NCBI GenBank assembly: GCA_022013695.1 | Contig: JAKLPS010000025.1 | Span: 34,440-98,439, forward strand | DNA from: Weeksellaceae bacterium | Lineage (GTDB): Bacteria > Bacteroidota > Bacteroidia > Flavobacteriales > Weeksellaceae | Reading direction: 5' to 3' | DNA length: 64,000 bases | Shown: in pieces, positions 1 to 9,186 of the stretch | Layout of the letters: the number at the start of each line of letters is the position of its first letter | Position numbering within the stretch: position 1 is the first letter of the stretch | Notes under the pieces: generated by a model | The model's database searches: none | What the model was told of the DNA's origin: nothing | What the model saw: only the letters and a program-made list of their open reading frames with translations | Made by a program: the position numbers and the translations under genes

Positions 1-1515
1 TCCGCTGTACGCGTTTGGATTTACCATAGGAAGATTGGATCTGTATTTTAAGTTGATTGCCTTCAGAAATTCGTTGGCTACTATGGAATATCCACGTCCG
101 GTCAAGTGAACGCCGTCTAGAGAGAAGGCGCCGCCGGTGATAAATTTGGTGGTGTATCTTACGCCATCCCATTGTATTCCGGATGCAGAATTCAATTCTA
201 CCATTTTAGCATTCATATTGACAAATGCCAATCCATAAGATGTAGCCAGGCTTGCGATAGATGCATTATAGGCGTCCACCGCTGTTTTTACACTTGCAGT
301 CTCTGCTTTTGTTAAAACATATTGGTTATCTAAAGGGTAAGAAACACCATTCACGTTTATACTTGCAGGCGCGCTAGGATTCGTGCTGGCAATTACGGAA
401 CTCGCAGTTAGTAACACATAATCCTCCGCAGTTGCTTGTCTAGCCTGCCCATATATTTGGCCAAATGCACCTGCAGTAGCCGCTCCTAAAGAAGGTGTAA
501 GAGCCGCTGTAAGCTGAGCTGACAGATTGGTGAGTGATGTGTCTTTGATCAAGACGGGATTAGCAGAAGTTGCGGATAATAGCTTTATCCTACTTCCAGC
601 TCCGAAGGCTGTCAAGGCTTGGTTAAGAGGACCATATAAGCTTGCGTTAAGGGTAGCAAGGTTAGCTCCTAAAGCTGCTGGCGTCAATGCGTTATAAGGA
701 ACAGTGGTGAAAAAAGGAATAGAAGTCACGTAAGGAATGTTTGCAACAATACCCTTCGTAGATCCAGCCGCTTTCAAAGCATCCAATACCGCTTGGATAG
801 ATCCTGCCACGACATTCGGGTCCGAGATATCATTTGGTCCGTAAGATGCTGGGTTCAAATTTCCTTTTTGATCAACTCCCGATCCGCCGCTGGATGCATA
901 GCTCAGAACATCATTATTACCGATCCACAGCGAGAAGAAAGTTGGCTTCTGTGCGGCCGCATCTCCTGCAACGGTCGATGTACTGCTGGTGGAAAACCTA
1001 ACATAATAAGGGTTTGCTGTGCCGGTTAAAATTCCGTTCACATCTCCATAACCAGGCGCTACCAAGTGAAAAGATTTCGCGCCAGGAACGCCCATATTAT
1101 TAATTGTTCCGGTGAGTTTTGTTGCAACATTAGTCGTAGGTGTTGCAGCCACGTTTTTCAAAATGGGACTTCCGTTGGAGAAAGATGCAATATAAAGTTT
1201 GGTTGCCTGGATCACCGTTGATCCCAAGACCATTCCTCCGTTGTTATCAGCCATCAAAGGTTGTCTAAAATCTCCGCCTCCTGCACGTTTCATCTGCGTG
1301 GCAATGAGGTTAGGATAAGATTCATTTTGCCCGTCAATATATAGTGCATTGTCTCGGAAACCGGAGGTCAAGGAGTTGCCTATAGAGATATACTTGGCAA
1401 AATTGGCATCTCCGGAGGTTACAACCACATCTTCCGTGCTATTATCGAAATCTGTCTTGCAGCTTACCGCAAATAAAAGTGAAGCGGCTATTGTTGATAT
1501 AAATATCTTTTTCAT
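1..1515 (-). CDS. GDSL/SGNH-family lipoprotein esterase (3' end beyond window)
   Basis: Partial gene. It starts with ATG at 1515 and reads open to the window edge (505 codons), probably missing only a few C-terminal residues. The N-terminus is a lipoprotein signal ending in a lipobox (FAVSCKTD). Block I reads SIGNSLTSG, with Asn where GDSL enzymes have Asp but with the nucleophile Ser kept. Block III is WIGNND, and block V is DGVHLT, with the catalytic Asp and His. This fits a surface or periplasmic lipase/esterase; the substrate is unknown. It lies 15 bp downstream of the FadL-type gene on the same strand, so the two are probably one operon that hydrolyses and imports hydrophobic compounds (inference). 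Confidence 0.85.
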   Translation of the reverse strand, partial: MKKIFISTIAASLLFAVSCKTDFDNSTEDVVVTSGDANFAKYISIGNSLTSGFRDNALYIDGQNESYPNLIATQMKRAGGGDFRQPLMADNNGGMVLGSTVIQATKLYIASFSNGSPILKNVAATPTTNVATKLTGTINNMGVPGAKSFHLVAPGYGDVNGILTGTANPYYVRFSTSSTSTVAGDAAAQKPTFFSLWIGNNDVLSYASSGGSGVDQKGNLNPASYGPNDISDPNVVAGSIQAVLDALKAAGSTKGIVANIPYVTSIPFFTTVPYNALTPAALGANLATLNASLYGPLNQALTAFGAGSRIKLLSATSANPVLIKDTSLTNLSAQLTAALTPSLGAATAGAFGQIYGQARQATAEDYVLLTASSVIASTNPSAPASINVNGVSYPLDNQYVLTKAETASVKTAVDAYNASIASLATSYGLAFVNMNAKMVELNSASGIQWDGVRYTTKFITGGAFSLDGVHLTGRGYSIVANEFLKAINLKYRSNLPMVNPNAYSG

Positions 1516-1530
1516 AATGATTCTGTTTTT

Positions 1531-2766
1531 TTAAAATGCGTTGTAAGATAGTCCTAAACCAAAGTAGAATATGTCTGCTTTAGCCTGCCCGTATAAATTG
1601 TAATAGGTGTTATTTACCTTTCTGCTTTCAGGCATGGCGTAGGCTCCGGAAATATCGACACTGAGTTTGTTAAATTTCAAACCGATACCTCCTGTAATAA
1701 CATAGTTGTCAAATGAGGGCGTTTCTGGAATGAAGTTTTCATCCGTGTATGGAGACTCGTCGAAGTACCAGCCCAATCTTCCGGCAATCATATCTGTAAT
1801 CATATACTGCGTTCCCACACGGAAAGTTCTCGAATTTTTGAAGTTTTTAGGAACCACCGAAATTGTAGGATCGGCCTGGTTGCCAACTGGGGCACTGCCA
1901 AAGTCCAAAGTCAGCTTATTATATCTTGCCCATCCGTGATAATTGAAATCCGCAGAGATTAACCATTTTGGGGTCACTTTATAAGTCGCTCCCAAAGTAA
2001 TCTCATCTACTAAAGGCAGCGTTGCTTTGAAAGAATCTACACCACCAGTGGCGGCTAAACCGATATTGGGGTATAGGGCTGGTGAAATATTGAAAGTCGC
2101 TTTTCCTTCCTTCGCTTTCATATCGACGGGCGAACGGTAAGCCACACTCACATCCCATTTGCTGTCTGGTTGGAAATAGAAACCAAATCCAAAGCCGTTT
2201 CCTGTAGCTTGGTCATCATACAAATTTAAATCTCCTCCCAATTGGGTTACTCTTTTTGTCCAATCTATTTTACCTTTTGCATAGATATAGCTTGCTCCAA
2301 AAGAAGCCCACGGTGCCAGCTTTACAGAAATCATCGGTTGGAAGAATAAACCTTTCAACTCTAATCGTTCTACAATTTCTGCACCTTCCCATCCCGTTGG
2401 CCATTCTATGGTGCTTCCGAACGGTGTACTGAAACTAAAACCAACGGAAAGCTGATCAAATACTTTGTATGCCACAGCGGCGTATACTGGCGTTCCCAAA
2501 GGGCTGTCTGTCTCAGTCTGTTGCAAAGTGCTTGTGTTTTGGAAAGTTATCTTGTTAGAAACTCCAAAACCGCCTGCTGCTACACTGAGTTTTGCAGGTA
2601 TAAAAGAAATACCCGCTGGATTGAAGAATGCAACGCTTGCATCTTCTGCGTGAGCGCTGGTATGAGCCATCGCAAGCTGCTTAACGCCTTGAAGAGATAC
2701 TCGGAATCCTCCCGCGTATGCCGTTACACCGGCTGATAAAGCCATGGTTATCAAAATTCTTTTCAT
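1531..2766 (-). CDS. OmpP1/FadL-family outer-membrane transporter
   Basis: 411 aa, of normal length for FadL-type 14-strand barrels. It has a signal peptide (MKRILITMALSAGVTAYAGG), then the FadL-like N-terminal stretch with AHAEDASVAFFNPAG, followed by alternating beta-barrel strands with aromatic girdles and a terminal Phe (YNAF). The family takes up long-chain fatty acids and other hydrophobic molecules across the outer membrane. It is first in a minus-strand unit with the GDSL lipoprotein downstream. A perfect -7 box (TAAATTTG) lies about 20 bp upstream of the ATG. Confidence 0.88.
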   Translation of the reverse strand: MKRILITMALSAGVTAYAGGFRVSLQGVKQLAMAHTSAHAEDASVAFFNPAGISFIPAKLSVAAGGFGVSNKITFQNTSTLQQTETDSPLGTPVYAAVAYKVFDQLSVGFSFSTPFGSTIEWPTGWEGAEIVERLELKGLFFQPMISVKLAPWASFGASYIYAKGKIDWTKRVTQLGGDLNLYDDQATGNGFGFGFYFQPDSKWDVSVAYRSPVDMKAKEGKATFNISPALYPNIGLAATGGVDSFKATLPLVDEITLGATYKVTPKWLISADFNYHGWARYNKLTLDFGSAPVGNQADPTISVVPKNFKNSRTFRVGTQYMITDMIAGRLGWYFDESPYTDENFIPETPSFDNYVITGGIGLKFNKLSVDISGAYAMPESRKVNNTYYNLYGQAKADIFYFGLGLSYNAF

Positions 2767-2785
2767 ATAATTATTATTAATGTTC

Positions 2786-2793
2786 CAAATTTA
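2786..2793 (-). promoter_or_regulatory. -7 box of the fadL-like/GDSL operon
   Basis: TAAATTTG on the minus strand matches the Bacteroidota -7 consensus TAnnTTTG and lies about 20 bp upstream of the ATG at 2766. I did not find a convincing -33 element. Confidence 0.55.
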
Positions 2794-2979
2794 TAATTAT
2801 TTTGATAACATTGATAAAAAAACATAAAAAATGTTAAACATTGCTATTCTAAGAATAATTGTTTGATAAGATGATTTTTTTAAGTATTTGATTATTAATT
2901 TTTTACATTATTTATAAGCATCATTTTTTTTGCAACTTAAGATTAAACATTGGAAACCAAAAGATCAAAATTAGTATCA

Positions 2980-3033
2980 ATTGGTGTTATTTATATCACA
3001 ATTAAAGCTTTATTAATGTGATAAATCACCAAT
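2980..3033. repeat. Imperfect inverted repeat in the divergent intergenic region
   Basis: The left arm at 2980-3000 (ATTGGTGTTATTTATATCACA) is written here only as ATTGGTG...TCACA. It pairs with the right arm TGTGATAAATCACCAAT at 3017-3033, apart from a few unpaired bases, across a 16-base AT-rich loop. The right arm also contains a small palindrome, GTGATAAATCAC. It lies in the 379-bp gap (2767-3145) between the divergent FadL and PSP1 genes. It could be a regulator site or a hairpin; no T-run follows, so it is not an obvious terminator. The rest of the gap is AT-rich with only the two promoters. Confidence 0.5.
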
Positions 3034-3112
3034 ATTAATATTATATTAACTAAAAATTAACAAAAAAGCATTTTTAAAAAATATATTCAGCAAGCGTAAA
3101 TGAAATTTATAT

Positions 3113-3120
3113 TAACTTTG
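3113..3120 (+). promoter_or_regulatory. -7 box of the PSP1-gldH-PBP1A operon
   Basis: TAACTTTG matches TAnnTTTG and is followed by C, as is common. The ATG at 3146 is 26 bp downstream of the box. Confidence 0.6.
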
Positions 3121-3145
3121 CAATCAGACAAAAAAAAACAAAAAT

Positions 3146-4522
3146 ATGAGTTGTGGATGCAAAACATCCGGCGATTCTTCCCATTCTTGCGGTACCAAGA
3201 GTGCCAGTGGGTGCAGTAGTGTAGATACTTGTGGTAATAGTTATAAATTAAGTGTTTTCGACTGGCTTTCTGACGTTAATCCGTCGGGTTCCAAAAGTTC
3301 AGAGTATGTAGAGGTTCGTTTTAAGAATGAACGTAAATTATATTACAAAAACGTTAATAACCTGCCTCTGCATATCGGAAGTATCATTGCTGTAGAATCT
3401 AGTCCGGGTCACGATATCGGTGTGGTAAGCCTTTCTGGAGAACTGGTGAAAATCCAGATGAAGAAGAAAAATGTACACGAAGACACTATTCAAAAAGTCT
3501 ATCGGCTCGCTAATCAAAAGGATGTGGAAACATGGCAGGATCTTAGTAATAAGGAAAATGCCATCAAAGTCGATGCTAGAAAGATCGCTTATGGTCTCAA
3601 TCTGGAGATGAAGATTACAGATGTGGAGTATCAGGGAGATGGTTCCAAAGTTACTTTCTACTACACCGCAGACAGCCGGATAGATTTCCGTGTTTTGATT
3701 AAAGAATATGCTTCTGTTTTCCGCACCAAAATTGATATGAAGCAAATTGGCTTCCGCCAAGAATCTGCTAAGGTGGGAGGCATCGGTTCTTGTGGTCGAG
3801 AACTCTGCTGCTCCACCTGGCTTACAGATTTCCGATCTGTCAATACCAATGCAGCAAGATATCAGCAGTTGAGCATCAATCCTCAAAAATTAGCCGGCCA
3901 ATGTGGCAAACTTAAATGTTGTCTTAATTACGAGTTGGATACCTATCTGGATGTGCTGAGAGATTTCCCATCATCCAATACCGTCCTTAATACAGAGAAA
4001 GGAAGAGCCTTTTGCATCAAAATTGATGTTTTCAAAAAGAAAATGTGGTTTGCTTATGTAGAAAACTCAATGGCGTGGTACGATATAGACATCTATGAAG
4101 TGCAAAAGATGATCGCAATTAACAAAAAAGGTGAGAAATCTCAAGCTTTGGAAGACCTGAAAGTGGTGGAAAACAGAATGGTGACCTCCGACCTTATACA
4201 GGAAAACAGCGTGGACCGTTTTGAGAAAAAGAACAGAAAACCCAGTCCTCACAACAACAGCAGCCGAGACAGAAATACAAGGCAGCAAGACAACAGAAAT
4301 CCAAAACAGCAAGATAATCGAGCGGCCAGACAAACGGATTCTAGAAGTCCAAGACCGCAGGATGCCGAACAAAGGGCAAATGAGCAAGGACCTAAGCAGA
4401 ATATAAACACAAATCCCAAAACGCAGTCCGCCGATCATCAGCCTGCGGAAAATAAAACGCATAAAAAACCGTTCAAAAAAACGAAAAAGAAATTTCCACC
4501 GAAAAATGAAGGTAATCCCTAA
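3146..4522 (+). CDS. PSP1-domain protein, RicT/YaaT-like
   Basis: 458 aa. The central part is a PSP1 domain of the RicT (YaaT) type, with the Cys motifs GSCGRELCCSTWL (about residue 214) and GKLKCCLNYE (about residue 254). In Bacillus RicT, such cysteines take part in Fe-S binding within the Y-complex that affects RNA processing. Two parts lie outside the core: a Cys-rich N-terminus (Cys at 3, 5, 15, 23 and 29) and a C-terminal tail of about 110 residues rich in Q, N, R and K that ends in a Lys-rich patch, suggesting contact with nucleic acid (inference). The stop overlaps gldH by 17 bp. The PSP1-gldH-PBP1A order suggests shared expression rather than a proven joint function. Confidence 0.85.
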   Translation: MSCGCKTSGDSSHSCGTKSASGCSSVDTCGNSYKLSVFDWLSDVNPSGSKSSEYVEVRFKNERKLYYKNVNNLPLHIGSIIAVESSPGHDIGVVSLSGELVKIQMKKKNVHEDTIQKVYRLANQKDVETWQDLSNKENAIKVDARKIAYGLNLEMKITDVEYQGDGSKVTFYYTADSRIDFRVLIKEYASVFRTKIDMKQIGFRQESAKVGGIGSCGRELCCSTWLTDFRSVNTNAARYQQLSINPQKLAGQCGKLKCCLNYELDTYLDVLRDFPSSNTVLNTEKGRAFCIKIDVFKKKMWFAYVENSMAWYDIDIYEVQKMIAINKKGEKSQALEDLKVVENRMVTSDLIQENSVDRFEKKNRKPSPHNNSSRDRNTRQQDNRNPKQQDNRAARQTDSRSPRPQDAEQRANEQGPKQNINTNPKTQSADHQPAENKTHKKPFKKTKKKFPPKNEGNP

Positions 4523-5003
4523 ATCGATAACTTTTGCAAGCGTTTTTTTATCCTTGATTTCCTGCCAAGATCCCAACGAGCAGGTCGAGATGAATAATGT
4601 AGACAGCCATTGGAAAAAAAACGATGCGCAGAAATTTGATTTTGAAGTAAAAGATGCTCAAGACCACAAAAATCTGATGATCGTTGTCCGGAATAACAAT
4701 GATTATCCATACAGCAATCTAAGACTCATCGCAAACATAGAGCATGATAAAAAGATCATCGCTACCGATACACTGAATTACGTTTTGGCAAAACCAAACG
4801 GCGAGTGGATTGGGTCAGGTTTTGGCGATACCAAAGAGATTATTTTCCAATACAAGATGGATTGCAAATTTCCACAAAACGGTAAATATTCCTTCAAATT
4901 GGTTCAGGCCATGAGAAGAAATATCTTGCCCGGAATAGAAGATATAGGAATTAAAATTCAAAACCTTAAGCCATCATTTATTAATGGAAAACAAGACAAC
5001 TGA
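4506..5003 (+). CDS. gldH: Gliding motility lipoprotein GldH
   Basis: 165 aa. The N-terminal lipoprotein signal has the lipobox SLISCQDP, so the protein is anchored in the envelope. The body matches the GldH family as I know it (NNVDSHWKKNDAQKFDF near the start, YPYSNLRL and GEWIGSGFGD later). In Flavobacterium johnsoniae GldH is required for gliding and is one of the lipoproteins associated with the Gld/type IX secretion machinery. It overlaps the PSP1 gene upstream and PBP1A downstream (20 bp), so the three are translated from one message. Many Chryseobacterium-group species do not glide, and there GldH may serve type IX secretion (inference). Confidence 0.88.
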   Translation: MKVIPKSITFASVFLSLISCQDPNEQVEMNNVDSHWKKNDAQKFDFEVKDAQDHKNLMIVVRNNNDYPYSNLRLIANIEHDKKIIATDTLNYVLAKPNGEWIGSGFGDTKEIIFQYKMDCKFPQNGKYSFKLVQAMRRNILPGIEDIGIKIQNLKPSFINGKQDN

Positions 5004-7341
5004 ACACAAAACCTTTCCGCTACCAAAAAAGAAAAAAGACCAATCTGCTGTCCAAAAATGGATCAAATTTGTCTGGATAGGATTTCTTGTGGTAGTTTTG
5101 GGAATTGCGGCCACATTTTTCGCCGTTTCCCAAGGTTTTGTTGGCGATATGCCTGATGTGAAGGAGTTGGAAAATCCCGATATCTACGTGGCATCAGAAA
5201 TATATTCATCGGATAACGTTCTTTTGGGAAAATTCGAAAAGGAAAAAACGCGACCGGTGACTTACAGCCAGTTGCCACCATTCCTCGTCTATGCGCTGCA
5301 GGCAAAAGAGGATGAACGCTTCAAAGAACACTCCGGAATCGACCTCAAGTCTATTCTGCGAGCCATCCTTTTTGGTGGCGAACGAGGCGGCGGATCTACT
5401 ATTACACAGCAACTTGCAAAATTATTATTTACGGCAGAACCATCCAGAAACCCTATTTTAAGGCTTAGGCAAAAACTGAAAGAATGGTGCGTCGCTGTTA
5501 GTCTGGAAAAGCGCTATACAAAGGAAGAAATCGTTGCTTTATATTTCAATAAAATGGATTTCCTTTTTAATGCGAAAGGAATCGAAATGGCGTCCAGAGT
5601 TTATTTCAACAAATCTACCAGTCAATTGACTTTGCCGGAAGCGGCCACATTTGTTGCAATGCTGGAAGCACCGCGAAGAAATAATCCTTACAGAAACCCC
5701 GAGAGAGCCAAAGTCCGCAGAGATGTGGTTCTAAAACAAATGCTGGATACCGGTTATATCACTAATGCAACCTACGAAAAAGCGGTGGCAACACCCATCG
5801 TTGTAGATTTCCACGAGATCAAAACCGTGGAAGACGGATTTTCTTCTTATTATAAATATTATCTGAGGAAAGAAATTCAGCAATATCTCGATGCCTATGA
5901 GAAAGAAACCGGCAAAGAACTGAATCTTTACAAAAACGGTTTGAAAATCTACGTTACCTTAGATTCCAGAATGCAGCATTATGCAGAAGAAGCCATCAAA
6001 GAGCATTTGACCAGTCTGCAAAGGAGTTTCGACGCCGAGATGAGACGCAATCCCAACCGGCCTTATTATTATCTGTCTAAATCTCAAGTTAATTCTTTGA
6101 TGATGGCATCGGTAAGGAGAACAGGCCGATACAAGCAACTGAAAGCCGAAGGAATGCCGGAGGATTCCATTATGATGGAGTTCCATACGCCGGTGAAAAT
6201 GTCCAGATTTACTTGGGCGGGCGAAGAAGAAGTGGAGATGTCGCCTTGGGATTCTATCCGCTATCATAAGCAGATTGCACAGGCAGGACTGATGTCTATG
6301 GAGCCGGCAACTGGCGATGTCAAAGCTTGGGTTGGAGGCATCAACTGGGATCACTTCCAGTACGACCACGTAAAACAAGGGAAACGGCAGGTAGGCTCTA
6401 CCTTCAAACCATTTGTGTACGCCACGGCGATCATGCACCTTGGGATGACGCCTTGCTCCACAGTTTCCAATGCCAGTTTTAATAAAGGAACTTACCACGT
6501 TCGAGGAAATGGTGGAATGCTGACTTTGAAAGATGCTTTAGCCAATTCTCAAAACCCCGTAGCGTTGCGCTTGGCCGAAATGTCTGGAACGCAGAATGTC
6601 ATCCAAACAGCAAGAGATCTTGGCGTAACAACCGATATTTCCACCAGTTTGCCAATGGCATTAGGGACTTCAGATATCACAATTTACGAAATGCTGGGGG
6701 CGTACAGCACGTTTGCCAATTTCGGAAATTATACCAAACCAGAAATGATTTGGAGGATTGAGGATGCCAACGGACGTGTCATCAAAGAAGTGAAGCCGGC
6801 GGTAAAAGAAGTGATGAACGAGATGTATGCTTACACGATGATCGATCTGATGAAAGGCGTTACGGAATACGGTACTGCTTCTGGCGAATTAAGACGACGA
6901 GGAATTCCGGCCAGTGTAGAAATCGCTGGTAAAACCGGCACCACGCAGAACAACTCCGACGGTTGGTTTATGGGAATCGTTCCAAAACTGGCTACGGGAG
7001 TCTGGGTCGGCTGGGAAGACAGAGCCACCCACTTCTGGAGCACCGGAGAAGGGCAGGGCGCCAAAATGGGGCTGCCAATCTGGGCTATTTTTATGAAAAA
7101 AGTGTTTGCAAACAAAGCCCTGAATATAAAACCAGAAGAAAAATTCATCAAACCAGCCAATTGGACAGGCAGTTGCTCGGATCTCAATAATCTGAGAAAC
7201 GGATATGGCGACGAAGGCGGATACCAGTCCATCGATGAGCTCAAAAATCCGAAAAAGATAGTTCCTGACCAAGGTGTGAAAAAAGATGATCGCTCCAACG
7301 AAGCTCTCAATACAGGAGAGGATGTGGACTTTAACAAATAA
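4984..7341 (+). CDS. Bifunctional penicillin-binding protein 1A
   Basis: 785 aa, of normal length for class A PBPs. One TM helix (about residues 26-48) follows a Lys-rich cytoplasmic start. The glycosyltransferase domain has KEDERFKEHSGID with the catalytic Glu, and GGSTITQQLAK. The transpeptidase domain has the SxxK motif in VGSTFKPF (about residue 470), the SxN motif in NSQNPVALRL, and KTGT at about residue 650. It polymerises and crosslinks peptidoglycan on the outer face of the inner membrane. It is last in the PSP1-gldH operon, and a terminator follows at once. Confidence 0.95.
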   Translation: MENKTTEHKTFPLPKKKKDQSAVQKWIKFVWIGFLVVVLGIAATFFAVSQGFVGDMPDVKELENPDIYVASEIYSSDNVLLGKFEKEKTRPVTYSQLPPFLVYALQAKEDERFKEHSGIDLKSILRAILFGGERGGGSTITQQLAKLLFTAEPSRNPILRLRQKLKEWCVAVSLEKRYTKEEIVALYFNKMDFLFNAKGIEMASRVYFNKSTSQLTLPEAATFVAMLEAPRRNNPYRNPERAKVRRDVVLKQMLDTGYITNATYEKAVATPIVVDFHEIKTVEDGFSSYYKYYLRKEIQQYLDAYEKETGKELNLYKNGLKIYVTLDSRMQHYAEEAIKEHLTSLQRSFDAEMRRNPNRPYYYLSKSQVNSLMMASVRRTGRYKQLKAEGMPEDSIMMEFHTPVKMSRFTWAGEEEVEMSPWDSIRYHKQIAQAGLMSMEPATGDVKAWVGGINWDHFQYDHVKQGKRQVGSTFKPFVYATAIMHLGMTPCSTVSNASFNKGTYHVRGNGGMLTLKDALANSQNPVALRLAEMSGTQNVIQTARDLGVTTDISTSLPMALGTSDITIYEMLGAYSTFANFGNYTKPEMIWRIEDANGRVIKEVKPAVKEVMNEMYAYTMIDLMKGVTEYGTASGELRRRGIPASVEIAGKTGTTQNNSDGWFMGIVPKLATGVWVGWEDRATHFWSTGEGQGAKMGLPIWAIFMKKVFANKALNIKPEEKFIKPANWTGSCSDLNNLRNGYGDEGGYQSIDELKNPKKIVPDQGVKKDDRSNEALNTGEDVDFNK

Positions 7342-7350
7342 AAAATAATA

Positions 7351-7376
7351 GCCCGCATTTCTGATGCGGGTTTTTC
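7351..7376 (+). terminator. Rho-independent terminator after PBP1A
   Basis: A perfect 7-bp stem (CCCGCAT/ATGCGGG) with a 5-base loop is followed by TTTTT. It ends only about 7 bp before the SelO start, so some read-through into selO is possible. Confidence 0.85.
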
Positions 7377-7382
7377 ATACCG

Positions 7383-8924
7383 ATGAACCTCGATCTCATT
7401 ACTCAAAAATTCACCAAAATATTTCCGGGAGATTTCTCGGGAAATACGATGCAGAGGCAAACACCCGACGTGATGTTTTGCACCGTCAAACCTGCACATT
7501 TTAATGATGCCGAATTAATCGATTTTAATGAAAAATTATCGGAAGAAATTGGACTTGGAAAAATCGAGGATCAAACTGACAAAGATTTTCTTGTCGCGCA
7601 GAATCTTCCGGAAAACATAGAAACTTACGCCACCGCTTATGCCGGCCATCAGTTCGGAAATTGGGCGGGCCAGTTGGGTGACGGAAGAGTAATTTTCGCA
7701 GGAGAAATTATTAACGAAAATCGTCAAACCGAAATCCAATGGAAAGGAGCCGGCGCAACGCCATATTCCAGAAATGCAGATGGACGAGCCGTTTTGCGTT
7801 CCTCGATTCGGGAATATCTGATGAGCGAGGCGATGTATCATCTCGGCATTCCCACAACGCGCGCTTTGAGTTTGTCCAAAACTGGCGAAGATGTGATTCG
7901 TGATATTCAATATTCGGGGAATCCGCAAAAGGAGCAAGGCGCAGTTGTAGTAAGAACTTCGGAATCTTTCCTCAGATTTGGACATTTCGAATTGCTGTCT
8001 GCCAGAAAACAAAATGAACTTTTGAAGCAATTAGCAGATTATAGCATTAAAAATTTCTTTCCGGAAGTTCGATCAGAAAATCACGCTACAAAATATATCG
8101 ACTGGTTCCAAGCCATTTGCGACCGCACTTTGAGGATGATTATCCATTGGTATCGCGTTGGGTTTGTTCACGGTGTGATGAATACCGATAATATGTCAAT
8201 TCTAGGTTTAACGATCGACTACGGCCCGTTTTCTATGATGGATGGTTACGATCTGGAATTCACACCCAACACAACTGATTTGCCGGGAAGACGATACGCT
8301 TTTGGGAAGCAAGGTCAGATTGCACATTGGAATCTGGCAACTTTGGCAAATGCTATTTTCCCTTTAATTAGTGATGCTGAGGTTTTGGAGAAAATTCTGG
8401 ATGATTTCGGAAAACAATTTTGGGTAAAGCACGACCAAATGCTCGCCCAAAAATTTGGTTTCGATGAGATTATGAATGAAGATGAGCTGTTCTTCACAGA
8501 ATGGCAGCAGATGATGCAGGATTTAACTTTAGACTACACTTTATTTTTCCAACAGCTCGAAAAACCTGTTTCTGAAATTAAAACTGATGATTTCAAAGAT
8601 GCTTTTTATCGAAATCTTAATGAAAATGAATTGAAAAAATTATCAGATTTCATCGAAAAATATGGGCAAAGAAAACTTAAGAATAAAATCTCGGAATCGG
8701 AATCTTTGGAATTAATGTCAAAGACAAATCCGAAATTCGTGCTCAGAAATTATCTTTTGTTCGAAGCCATTCAGGCGGCGGAAAATGGGAATTATGAGAT
8801 GTTCTTCAAACTAAAGGCAGCGTTGGAAAATCCTTACACAAACCTCTACCCGGAATTCAATAAAAAACGGCCTTCGAAGTACGATAATCAGACGGGAAGC
8901 AGTCAGTTGTCTTGTAGTTCTTAG
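7383..8924 (+). CDS. selO: Protein adenylyltransferase SelO (YdiU/UPF0061)
   Basis: 513 aa, full length for this pseudokinase-fold family, which transfers AMP from ATP to protein Ser, Thr or Tyr. Visible family motifs are NWAGQLGDGR, KGAGATPYSRNADGRAVLRS, RFGHFE, HGVMNTDNMS (about residue 262) and DYGPFSMMD. The C-terminus ends in SCSS; the Cys three from the end stands where eukaryotic SelO has selenocysteine, as in the E. coli protein. Known roles involve redox stress signalling. No perfect -7 box is seen, and the gene begins just after the PBP1A terminator. Confidence 0.94.
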   Translation: MNLDLITQKFTKIFPGDFSGNTMQRQTPDVMFCTVKPAHFNDAELIDFNEKLSEEIGLGKIEDQTDKDFLVAQNLPENIETYATAYAGHQFGNWAGQLGDGRVIFAGEIINENRQTEIQWKGAGATPYSRNADGRAVLRSSIREYLMSEAMYHLGIPTTRALSLSKTGEDVIRDIQYSGNPQKEQGAVVVRTSESFLRFGHFELLSARKQNELLKQLADYSIKNFFPEVRSENHATKYIDWFQAICDRTLRMIIHWYRVGFVHGVMNTDNMSILGLTIDYGPFSMMDGYDLEFTPNTTDLPGRRYAFGKQGQIAHWNLATLANAIFPLISDAEVLEKILDDFGKQFWVKHDQMLAQKFGFDEIMNEDELFFTEWQQMMQDLTLDYTLFFQQLEKPVSEIKTDDFKDAFYRNLNENELKKLSDFIEKYGQRKLKNKISESESLELMSKTNPKFVLRNYLLFEAIQAAENGNYEMFFKLKAALENPYTNLYPEFNKKRPSKYDNQTGSSQLSCSS

Positions 8925-8959
8925 TAGTGTTTTTGAGAGAAATGTAAGTAATAATTTTC

Positions 8960-8967
8960 TATCTTTG
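8960..8967 (+). promoter_or_regulatory. -7 box of the ParE/RelE-type toxin-antitoxin pair
   Basis: TATCTTTG matches TAnnTTTG. It overlaps the upstream in-frame TTG at 8965, which argues that translation starts instead at the ATG at 8989, 21 bp downstream of the box. Confidence 0.6.
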
Positions 8968-8988
8968 TTATCATCAATCTTTAGCACA

Positions 8989-9186
8989 ATGAATTTAGCA
9001 TCTGAAAAAAGTGAAATCATAAAGTGGGTCAATTCTCTGGAAAGTCCTGCAGTTATTGAAGAAATTAATAAAATCAGAAACAGAAAGTCTTTTGATTTTG
9101 AGAAGGAATGGGAAAGAGGTATTTCCGGTGAGGAACTGAAAAAGCGCACTAAAGAATACTCAAAAACCTTGCCTTGGAAAAAATAA
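8989..9186 (+). CDS. Putative antitoxin of a type II toxin-antitoxin pair
   Basis: 65 aa from the ATG at 8989; an upstream TTG (8965) is less likely because it lies inside the promoter -7 box. The protein is small, charged and helical (EKSEIIKWVNSLESPAVIEEINKI), with a disordered Lys-rich end, as is common for antitoxins that wrap their toxin. The stop overlaps the next gene by 13 bp. The call rests on size, gene order and the toxin-like neighbour. I do not recognise the exact antitoxin family. Confidence 0.6.
   Translation: MNLASEKSEIIKWVNSLESPAVIEEINKIRNRKSFDFEKEWERGISGEELKKRTKEYSKTLPWKK

Noticed and set aside
8965..8988. Longer N-terminus of the antitoxin from TTG 8965
   Set aside because: The TTG is part of the -7 box TATCTTTG, so it would not be transcribed.
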